In this document: piece after piece, positions 25,366-34,368 of the stretch
Layout of the letters: each line of letters opens with the position of its first letter
How positions within the stretch are numbered: the stretch's first letter is position 1
NCBI GenBank assembly: GCA_020205615.1
Contig: CM035168.1
Location: 122,349,573 to 122,413,572, forward strand
Source: Panax quinquefolius
Lineage: Eukaryota; Streptophyta; Magnoliopsida; Apiales; Araliaceae
Direction: 5' to 3'
Length of the DNA stretch: 64,000 bases
Program-made: the position numbers and the translations under genes
Notes under the pieces: generated by a model
The model's input: the letters and a program-made list of their open reading frames with translations, nothing else
The model's database searches: none
Told to the model about the DNA's origin: nothing

Positions 25366-25369
<4 letters not shown>
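22515..25369 (+). mobile_element. Ty3/gypsy 3' LTR, copy B (2.86 kb)
   Basis: Runs from TGTAAGACCCC to GGCGTCACA (TG..CA ends). Collinear with copy A (7887-10048) over its first ~2.15 kb and with copy C (58293-60807, opposite strand) throughout. It is followed by a TA tract. Copy A is preceded by TA-rich DNA too, so a 5-bp target duplication cannot be told apart from microsatellite. Confidence 0.9.
23689..23698 (+). promoter_or_regulatory. Probable TATA box of gypsy LTR copy B
   Basis: CTATAAATAG lies after a pyrimidine-rich stretch and before the likely R region. Copy A has the weaker CTATAAAAGA near 9033. Copy C has CTATTTATAG near 59918 on the reverse strand. Confidence 0.55.

Positions 25370-25413
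<44 letters not shown>
25370..25413. repeat. (TA)n microsatellite at the gypsy LTR edge
   Basis: About 22 TA units directly abutting the LTR end; probably the original insertion target. Confidence 0.95.
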
Positions 25414-25416
<3 letters not shown>

Positions 25417-25494
25417 AGATAATCCTTAGTCGTCATTGACTATTATGGATTATTTCTTAGTCATTCAATCTTATGCAATTCATCTTAAATAGTA

Positions 25495-25793
25495 CTCCCT
25501 CTGTCTCTAATTATTTGACGTTTTAGAATTTTTCATTTGTTTTTAATTATTTGACGTTTGTTCAAATCTAAAAGAATTAATGACAATTTTTCCAAAATCA
25601 TCCCTCATTACTTTACCTATTTTTTTTGATACTTTAAATTGTTCTCTCTCCTTATCCTAACAAAACTGTCCTTATCACAATAAAAGATTTAAGGATATTA
25701 TAGATAATTGAGTACTATATTTAATACTTTCTAATCATTATCTTAATTCTTGTGTTCACCTCTAAAACGTCAAATAATTAAAGATAAAGGGAG
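25495..25793. mobile_element. Stowaway-like (Tc1/mariner) MITE
   Basis: Termini CTCCCTCTGTCTCTAATT and (reverse complement) CTCCCTTTATCTTTAATT are followed inward by a shared ATTTGACGTTTTA. TA duplications lie at 25493-25494 and 25794-25795. 299 bp, no coding capacity. Confidence 0.85.
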
Positions 25794-25795
25794 TA

Positions 25796-26900
25796 ATGAT
25801 TGAGATTAAAGTGGAATAATTAGTATTTGCGGGATGATTAGTATTAGCAAGAACTTCTAGTCTCTGTCGATAATTTTTATATTAAAAGTTAAACAATTCA
25901 TTTTATCTTTTAATCCAATTTTTCTCTTTATTCAACCAAGGTTTTAAATTGCATAATTTTTTTTACAAATTTAAAATTATCAATTTATATATCGTTTTTC
26001 AAAACAAGATCCATTATTCATATATTTTTTCAGTTCAAATAACCACAAATTAAGTTAAAATTTTGTATTTTAAAATACAATATTGTAAACTTTGATTACA
26101 GATTTTGATATTTTAACTACATTAAAACATATCAATTTTAGATCTTGTTTTGAAGATCTTGACTTTAACTTTCTAATTATTGACAATTTTAGATTTATAA
26201 CAAAAAATTATTAAATTTTAGAATTTGATTGATGAAAGATAAAAAATGTAGTTAGGAGAGAGAATGAATAGTGTTTTTTTTAACGTACAAAGTTATCGGC
26301 AAGAAGTTATTGTGAATAGTAATGACACCTTTATAATTTGAGCAATTTAAGATTGCAATGAACCGTTTACTGGTAAAATATAAAAATGACAATTGTACTC
26401 TTAGTATATTTGGATATTTGTGCCTCATTTTTGTTGGTTCTACTACTATAGAGCGCAATTTAAAAATAACATTTTTTCACTTTCAACAATCATATGAAAA
26501 ACAGGAATACCCAATTGAACAGTAATAATTTATTTATTTATTTGATAGGGAGATTTTGACGCCAATTATGAGGATTGGAACCAATGGGGGTAAATGCTAC
26601 AATTTCAATTCCACAAGCTCATCCAGTATTCAATTTCAACCTAGTTAACTAGAGGAGGGAGTTTTGATACCAACCAAAAGAGAAGCAACACTGCCACTTC
26701 TTTGAGAAGTCATATCTAATGGTGATTTCATTCATCTTTGCAAGATACACGAATTAAATTCTATCTCACTCCAATTTATTAGATCTCTCATATGCATCAG
26801 AACTTCAAAGATTCTGCGGTCCTAAATATGGGTACCACAAAACTGACAGTAATCCAAAATTAATAAAGATTGCTTGTTGTAACTACATGCGTCACAAAAG
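25796..26900. other. AT-rich intergenic DNA and TIM9 3' flank
   Basis: No gene or recognisable repeat apart from short A/T tracts. The last ~100 bp next to the stop codon should be TIM9 3' UTR. Confidence 0.6.
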
Positions 26901-29124
26901 TTAGGAATCTTGTGTAGGTGCACCTTGGTTGAGCTCAGCAAATCTCATGCCAACGCGCATCGAGTGCTTCAAGAACTTCTCAGCACACCGGCGAACACAC
27001 GTCTCCTCTTGTTTATCAAGGGATTTGCGACGGAAGTTGTCAACGCAATCAGTGAAACATCTTTCCACCAGCGAGTTGTACATTCTCAAACTACAAAATT
27101 GTTTTTAAGAAGAAAAAAGAGAATAGCATTACTCATCTGTCACGATCTAAAATAAATAGCATCACTTTGGTAAATTTCCTGTTGTATTCTCTCTTTTCTG
27201 TAAAGAAAATTCAAAAGGAAGTAAACCAACAGGGAGAATACCACAACATTTTGATCATAAGACATCAAACTATTTATAAAAAGTTCAAGAAACAAGATAG
27301 GTTTTGTACCATGAAAGTTCTCTAAATCTCTAAAATACCCTAACATAACTGTAGATTATACCATATCAACTCATGGACCTACACAATCAATTTGTATTAA
27401 GTTTCAGTATTTCCACATGTACTTCTCAATCATGTAGCACTTAGCAAAGCAATAGAATGTATTGAGTGACCAAAAAAATGATCATGACACAGAGACTATG
27501 AAGAACGAAAACAGTTAACCATCTGCACCAAAGGCAGACAACAGAATCAGTATAAAATCATATTATGCATGTGTTCCTTTGACATCAAAATTATAACTCA
27601 CAGACAGTGCTCAGATTTTACCATAACTTTCAATGCAGGATCTGAAATATTTATAAGCAGTTTAACATAAACCTGCATTTACTTATGGGACATTAGACAA
27701 TAAACTAGATTCTGAAAGTTGAACCGTGTTTGAACACTATTAGATTTCAGATTATGTTACAAAAAAGAGTTGGGAATGCCATAGGCTAGGATAGCACGTC
27801 AGTTTTAACAAAATGTATCTGACTAACTAATTGGTAAAATTTATATTTGGAAAATGTTTTACAAACAAATTTTGTAAACAAGATCTCCACAACGACTTGG
27901 CAATGGCAATGGCAATGGCAATGGCAATGGCAATGGCAATGGCAATGGCAATGGCAATGGCAAACAGGATCTCCACAACAATGACATGGCAATGCCAATG
28001 GTAAAATTTATATTTGGAAAATGTTTTACAAACAAATTTTGTAAACAGGATCTCCACAACAATAACTACCAAGTAGGAATAGAAAATGTCTCGAAGATCA
28101 AAATGCTAGTAGGTGAAAAGGGGTTTCAAAAAAAAACATGAGCTGGCATACAGATTTATGTTCCCCTCAAAGTTACCCACCAAAGTGTTTCTGCATATTC
28201 CCCTCAGTAAAAATCCACACCTAAATATGGATTTGTATCACAAAATGAACTGACTAATTATGATGGTCTCTAGAACCAAACATAGGAAAGAGTAAAAAGT
28301 ACTCTCTTGTCCTTAATAGTCACCAACTGTGACATGAATACCCACAACTCATCAAAGTTCATTCAGTGGCCTCCACGTGACCGATGTGGTGGTGCTCAGA
28401 CTTTGTATGAGCTTTTAAAGAAAAAGCTTCTAAAGGTAGCAAGCATGTCAATAACAATAATAGATATATACTTAAACATCTACATCCACCAAAATATAGA
28501 TAACCACCCCCAAAATCAGAATTCACTTGAAAAAGTCAAAATCAACAGCCAATATAAGAACTTAGATACTATGATGAGATTCAGACTATTGATTTGACAG
28601 TGAACTCCCAATATGGAATGCCCAAATTAGGAGATTAGACTCTCAATCTATTTAGGACAGAATTGGGAGAAATCAAGTGATTGCATTATATGATTACAAA
28701 ATTCATTACCGTCTCACATTCCTAGAGCAAATGAAAGTTCAATTTGGGTTTACTTAGCAATAGAATCATACGTAAAACTCACACAAACTAATTTCATATT
28801 TATCAAACATTCAAACTTAAGTACACATATCCAAGGCATGTAAAACAAGACCAAGAAATATTGCACACCCCAAATCCTACTTCAGAAAGTAATCGATGAA
28901 TCATTGCCTGAGGCCCCGAGAAAAATGTTAAGCATTTTTGTCTCAAATATATTAAGAAAACCCTCGACATATTTCAGCTCTAATTATAAAGGAGTGACAG
29001 GGGTTACAGTTAAAAGGGAAAAAGTGAACCTGTCACGGATTTGAAGCTGGTCGATCATGGAGGCCATTCTCAACTTATCTGCTTCTGGAAGTGAGTCCAA
29101 ATCCCCAAGCATATTCTTATCCAT
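26901..29124 (-). CDS. TIM9: Mitochondrial import inner membrane translocase subunit TIM9
   Basis: Small TIM chaperone of the intermembrane space; with TIM10 it carries hydrophobic carrier proteins to the TIM22 complex. Two coding exons, 29030-29124 and 26901-27090, phase 2 junction, 94 residues, normal for plant TIM9. It starts [20 protein letters not shown]. The defining twin CX3C motifs are intact: C43-FTD-C47 and C63-VRR-C67, the cysteines that form two intramolecular disulfides. The tail [12 protein letters not shown] is typical. There is no cleavable presequence, as expected for an intermembrane-space protein imported by the MIA pathway. The 1.94 kb intron holds a hexanucleotide repeat. 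Confidence 0.97.
27833..28060. repeat. 61-bp direct duplication flanking a (GGCAAT)n array in the TIM9 intron
   Basis: 27833-27893 and 28000-28060 are almost identical (GGTAAAATTTATATTTGG to CTCCACAAC). Between them, 27899-27962 is about 10.7 copies of GGCAAT, plus a third partial copy of the GATCTCCACAACAATGACA end. Open frames here (HCHCHC, LPLPLP) are repeat artefacts. Confidence 0.95.
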
Positions 29125-30709
29125 CTTCGACAACTTCTCTCTGCCCTCTTTCGTCTTCTCTTCCGATCAACAATTTGTCTGTCTACAACCCTAGGTAACA
29201 GCCTGAGATTGGTAAAGTCCCACGTCATCTGTTAATTGACCATTTGATCCTCCCAATTTGTATTATAATCCATTCTCGCCACTTTTAATTATGATGAGAT
29301 TTTAAAAAAAAAAATTCCCATTCAAATTAATATTTTCACAACTCTCACATAAATAAATAGTGAGTGGGAGTGAAAATAGTAAACTCCCTTTTCCATTTCT
29401 TACAATTGTTGATAGATATAAAAACATTTTACATTTTATGTTTACAATTTAAAATAGTATTAATTATGAGCTTATAAATGGATATTAAAAAAAAAAAGAT
29501 GCAATTTTGTGTTCATTTTTTTATTTGTTAGTTTTTAAAACAGATAAAAGAAAAGAAAAGACAAAAATTTAACCACTGCTTTTGCTAAAAAAATTGTCAA
29601 AAAATAAAAGATTTAGACATAATAGTTTATGAACTAATTGAATTTTTACTAATACAATAAATTTTAATAAAAGATAAATAATTGAAATTTAAAATTAACT
29701 TTCTCTTTTATAAACTCTCAAATAAATATCAAAAGAAAACTTATTGCGTTAGTTTATTTTTATCGAATTACGATTGTGAAATTAGATAAAATTATAAAAT
29801 TGATCTCTTGTATCAAATAATCGTAAAAATATTACTATTTAAGTTTATCCACGTAGTTACAATAAAAAAATCGACTACTAAAGTCTCAATATATATTATT
29901 TCTCAAACTTTATTGATAGAGATTTTAAATTTTAAATTCGTAGGGGTAAAATTGTTGTATAACTTACCATTAGCAAGTTTTATAATTTTTTGTTACATCG
30001 GTATATGACATGCATATTGTATTTGTATTGATTCACAAATTAAAATTAAAATACAAGTTATGTTATAAGTTATTATAACATAAATTAGAGTTAAAGTTAA
30101 CTCTAAGCTATAACTTATTTTATAAATTAGAGTTAAAAATACAATTATAAGTTACAACTTATAACTTATAACCAATCTAATAAAAGTTATATTCCCTTCC
30201 GTCTAAAATTAGATATATACAATTTAACTTTTGAAATAAAAAACACGTATTAAACTTTAAATTGATACCAATTTATTTAATTTTTGCTGATACAATAATT
30301 ATAATTGTATAATATAGGCTTAAATATATTTTACTACCTTAAACTATTACTATTTTTTCACTTATTCACCTTTCAATTTTGTCAATTGAGTAAACTATTA
30401 ATTTTTTTTCTTCACTTTTATCCAAATTCACTTGATATGTGTCCTCCTTCGTGGGGCCATAGCAAGTTAAGCTGATGTGTATTTAAATAATAATATTTTT
30501 ATCATTTTATTAATTTAAATTATTTAGAAAAGAGTAAATTTGGCAAATTATTTTTTATTCTGCATTAAAACAAAACAAAACAAAAAATCTCCTTCAATCG
30601 ATGGCCAAAAAATTCCAGACCCTGAATCAATATTTAAAGGTGCACGAGATGGTTTTATCCAGAACCTAAGAATAAATTAAATGAAAGCATTTGTATTTTG
30701 CATGAATCA

Positions 30710-30754
<45 letters not shown>

Positions 30755-31165
30755 CTAACAAATTTTTATATTATTATTATTAGTATTATGAAATGTTGGA
30801 AATTGATGTATTTGAACAATTACTGTTATTTAATTTGATCTAAATTGTTGTATTTTATGCTATTATTTGATTATAAAATTTCAATAACTAAGTGTACAAT
30901 AAAAATGACCATAACATAAAAACAGCCATGATGTTATTATATTATATACCACCATAGGCACTATATTATTGTAGGGATAAAAAGGCTTCAATCTCATAAG
31001 ACAGCCATTACCCACCCTAACACATAAAATTCATGATTCTACTAGTATATATATCCATAATATAGTAATTATATACATGCATAAATATTATTAATTCCTT
31101 CCTTATTTCATGTGAAAGTAATTAAACCACTGCTTTTAAATTAATATGACTTAGAGCATGCAGGA
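29125..31165. other. Intergenic: TIM9 upstream region and metallothionein 3' flank
   Basis: 29125-29300 is the TIM9 5' UTR and promoter. 29300-30700 is very AT-rich with no recognisable gene. The (TA)n tract is at 30711-30752. From about 31020 the DNA should be the 3' UTR and flank of the metallothionein gene. Confidence 0.6.
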
Positions 31166-31727
31166 TCATTTGCAGGTGCATGGGTTGCAGGTACAGTTGG
31201 CTCCACACTTGCAGCCACCGTTCTCAGCTGCCACACCATTGTCAAAATATCTGCAAAATCAATAAAATATATATATTTTGAACCTAATTAAAAGAATCTA
31301 ATGGATTTATTTAATACTGTAATTAAGTTTTTAATGACGGATCGGATTTATAATCCTAGCTATATATATATATATATATATATATGGTACCGTACATACT
31401 TCATCGTCTGGGGTGCAACTCCACCAACAAGAATTTCGGCAGTGCTGGTGTTTTCTGAGTAGCTCATGTCGGGGTACATTTTGCATCTGCAATTATTTTT
31501 ATTTAATTTAGTACGTACTTCCATATATAGGATTAGGATTAGGATTAGGATTAGGGAAAATAACAATAGCATAGATATATATATTTCCGTTTCCGTCTGT
31601 CTGTCTATAACTCATAAAGACATGCAGCTAGCTAAGGAAAATAAGAAGAGAGAAAAGGGTACCCTTGACAGCCGTTGCCACACTTGCAGGCATCGCCACA
31701 GCCACACTTTCCTCCACAGCAAGACAT
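31166..31727 (-). CDS. MT2: Type 2 plant metallothionein
   Basis: Cytosolic Cys-rich protein that binds Cu/Zn/Cd and buffers redox. Three coding exons: 31663-31727, 31391-31486, 31166-31250; 81 residues, the usual type 2 size. The N-domain reads [20 protein letters not shown] then QGC, the type 2 pattern CC-X3-CXC-X3-CXC-X3-CX2C (8 Cys). The linker contains [20 protein letters not shown]. The C-domain is [15 protein letters not shown] with 6 Cys as CXC-X3-CXC-X2-CXC. The second splice donor must be CG|gtaccat for the frame to stay open, giving KYVRYFDNG; the more upstream TAT|gtacgg donor would cause a stop. A TA-rich TATA-like tract lies about 85 bp upstream of the ATG. Confidence 0.95.
31525..31555. 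repeat. Short (GGATTA)n repeat in metallothionein intron 1
   Basis: About four and a half GGATTA units. It resembles but does not equal the plant telomere unit TTTAGGG. Confidence 0.85.
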
Positions 31728-32290
31728 TTTTCTACAAATTAATATTAAAAAAATGCTGATGATTACAAAGAAATGAATTAAAGGAGATTAACGATAAGGG
31801 AGATAGTTATATATATATACACACACACACAACATAACCTACGCTTGAACGAGTTTTGAGGGTGACCCGATCCTCCATCCTCCTAAACTTATGCCAAAAC
31901 TGTTTCTAAGGTATATATATATATATATGAGTTAATTTGGGATGTTTTAAGGAGGTGTTTGTTATCAATCATATATATAAAATATTTACAAAATTTTAAA
32001 TTAAAATATTTAAAATTTTAAATTACTGCTAATAAAATTTGGTCATATTTTATTATTTTAAGTTTGGTGGTGGTTATGTAATTATCTATTTTATAAAGAG
32101 GAGAAACAAAAATAATAGCTACCTTTTCTTGAATGTAAAAATACTGAAGTTGTGTTTCATTTTTCTATTTAAGGAGTTAAAAAATTTGTTACTATTATTT
32201 AATTCCTATTTTTTCTCTCTCATTCTGAGATTATCTTCTCACTAATTACCTTGTAATTTTTACTTATCCATATATACACATAGTGTGCCA
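31728..32290. other. Metallothionein upstream region
   Basis: Contains TA and CA microsatellites at 31808-31833 and 31912-31928 and AT-rich DNA. No further gene seen. Confidence 0.55.
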
Positions 32291-32294
32291 CTAT

Positions 32295-32475
32295 TGTCTA
32301 CAACATTCCCATATGTTGCACCTTATGTCCATCGCTTCAAGATGTACTTAGTTGGCAATTGTTCATAATCAATGTTGTGCCTACAAGGTCCAGCACTTTC
32401 AAACTTTTTGCAACTACAATAAGCATACTCCAATTCTTTATCATAAAGAATCTCTCCCATCTTTGTACTTTGCCT
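32295..32475 (-). pseudogene. FAR1/FHY3-type (MULE transposase-derived) SWIM-finger relic
   Basis: On the minus strand a frame reads GEILYDKELEYAYCSCKKFE, then a short gap and PCRHNIDYEQLPTKYILKRW, then a stop. This is the SWIM zinc finger (CXC..CXH) and the following YILKRW motif typical of FAR1-RELATED SEQUENCE proteins. Upstream parts (FAR1 DNA-binding domain, MULE DDE domain) are not present nearby, so this is an isolated decayed fragment. Confidence 0.75.
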
Positions 32476-32814
32476 CATTTTTTTTTTTTGAACTTTATAC
32501 ACAACAAGATTAGCAACGTAAAATAAACGATAAAATAATGTTTGTTTTCTTAAAAATCAAGTGTTCAATTACTATGAAGTGAATTTCATGATAATTAATT
32601 TCATTAATATCGATTCGATACGATCTTGTTGCGGTAGCGGGTGATCTCTCCGCCTATGTGTCAGCACTGTTTTTGTCATGAAATAAACTTACCATAAAGT
32701 TCACTTCATGCTATAACCACTCCCGTACTTGAAACATCTTAATTAATTAATTACGTAGGACTTTAGGAGTAATATTATTTAGTTTAGTAATAGTAATAGT
32801 AATAGTAATAGTAA
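32476..32814. other. Intergenic, no gene seen
   Basis: Contains poly(T), small inverted repeats around ATGAAGTGAA/TTCACTTCAT near 32574 and 32700, and a TAGTAA trinucleotide-like run near 32785-32812. Confidence 0.5.
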
Positions 32815-32880
32815 GAAATACCCAGAACAGCCGGTGCCGCACCCAGAGTTTCCTCCACATGCAGCAAAATGAATCTACCC
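32815..32880 (-). pseudogene. Metallothionein exon-1 relic
   Basis: The minus strand reads ACGGNSGCGTGCSG, aligned with the N-terminal [15 protein letters not shown] region of MT2, and is followed by a plausible donor (TCTG|ggtatt). Two metal-binding Cys positions are changed and no ATG is in frame at the expected place. It lies about 1.1 kb upstream of the intact gene on the same strand, suggesting a dead tandem duplicate. Confidence 0.6.
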
Positions 32881-33266
32881 GAGTAGTAGTAGTACACTAG
32901 TACGTAGTAGTACTTCATCATTCTCATAAAGCAATGTTAGTGCATTATCATACTAATTGATGATAAATGCATTCATTCTAATTCTCAATGCTTGCGATTC
33001 ACCTTCAAAATTTGAATTAGGGGGTGCAAATTATTTTTGACCTAACAAAAATAAATTAGAAGAATAATAAGTGTTTTAGAGGTGTTTTTTAGTCTTTTAC
33101 CTACTTTAAATTTAAGATAGAATGTAATCTCTCCTTTTGTCCTTTAAGATAAAAGTAGAATAGACAATTTTCTTAAGACCTAAATATAAATATATAATTA
33201 CATTCAGTCTTCTTCTTCTTCTTCCAAAAAAAAAAACTACTTTAAGGTAAAGTTATAAAAAAAGAA

Positions 33267-33339
33267 CGCCTACCGTGGGGCTCGAACCCACGACCACAAG
33301 GTTAAGAGCCTTTCGCTCTACCAACTGAGCTAGACGGGC
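33267..33339 (-). tRNA. tRNA-Lys (CUU)
   Basis: 73-nt cloverleaf on the minus strand: 5' GCCCGTC acceptor arm, D arm TAGCTCAGTTGGTAGAGC, anticodon loop CTCTTAA (anticodon at 33304-33306), T arm GGGTTCGAGCCC, discriminator G. No intron. The fourth acceptor pair is C-A instead of C-G, a possible weak point. Both internal promoter boxes (A: TAGCTCAGTTGG; B: GGTTCGAGCCC) are canonical. Confidence 0.95.
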
Positions 33340-34368
33340 TTTATTTATAGTATTTAATATTTACTTATTCAAACTATATCTAGTTAGTAGAAGATGACCC
33401 AATAAATTTCCACCACCCAACTCTTTTTCCCCATTTGATCCAAATATCTTCAGTGACAATTCATTTTGATCGAGTTAAAGCCCTCCAAATTCCCAACACT
33501 AATCCGTATCACAATAACAAAAATTAAGCACCAACCAGCCAGCCTAGAGGGGGAGGGGGAGGGGGTGGGAGAGGGGACATATATATATATATATATTGGG
33601 CAAGAAATTGAAATTTATATAATGCATTTGAAGTATTATTAGGCTAGGCTACTTAAAATGTGAACAGGACATAACTATATTATATTATAATGTCCGCAAT
33701 TAAGATAAGATTATGTAATGTAAGCGTTTGCAGCCATATCTAATTGTTATATGATATTTTTAATTTTTTTTTCCTTAATTATATTTATATTTTTGAATAA
33801 TTTTCAATTTTAAGATTTAAATATAAGAAGTTATTTAGCAAAAAAAATAAAATAAAATGTTCTACATAAGTTTAAAAATAATATTTGAGAAACATACAAA
33901 ATTTTAATTTCCTCCAATTTATTGATTATTTTTCAAGATAATTAAGAAACATATTTTATAATTTTTTATTGTACGTTCTATATTTAATTAATATCTCATC
34001 CATGATATCTATATTTGCCCAGGATATCTATATTTGCCATTCCCATTTGAATGAAATAATAATTCAGCTACTTAGCAGTGTAAAGATTTATCCTCTCAAA
34101 TCTTCAATATACAATTTCAAGGTATTAAAACTTCATTGCACAAACATAAATGTTCTCTTTAACTAGAACAGTAAGTCACCACAATGAGTATCAAAACATG
34201 AACCAAAAACTTCTTGTTAGGTTTCCTAGGGTGGAAGCTGAGTTAAGTTAATGCCCAACTGTTTCAAGTAGACAACATCTGCACCAACTGATCGTAGACA
34301 AACTTGAAAAACTGAAATGTTCGGGTGTAATATCTAATGAAGTGTGTTATGCCTTCTCCAGCATTCAA
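33340..34368. other. Intergenic with a G-rich tract; ALG10 3' flank
   Basis: 33549-33576 holds runs of G (GGGGGAGGGGGAGGGGGTGGG) that fit a G-quadruplex, followed by a (TA)n tract. The rest is AT-rich. The stretch adjacent to 34369 should be ALG10 3' UTR. Confidence 0.55.

Noticed and set aside
7882..25374. A 5-bp target-site duplication proving copies A and B are the two LTRs of one gypsy element
   Set aside because: Both flanks are TA-repeat DNA, so ATATA/TATAT cannot be distinguished from microsatellite. The pairing is likely but unproven.
27786..28072. Open frames with HCHC or PLPL repeats in the TIM9 intron
   Set aside because: They are products of the (GGCAAT)n array, whose period is a multiple of three.
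31525..31555. Interstitial telomeric repeat
   Set aside because: The unit is GGATTA, not TTTAGGG, and only about 30 bp long.
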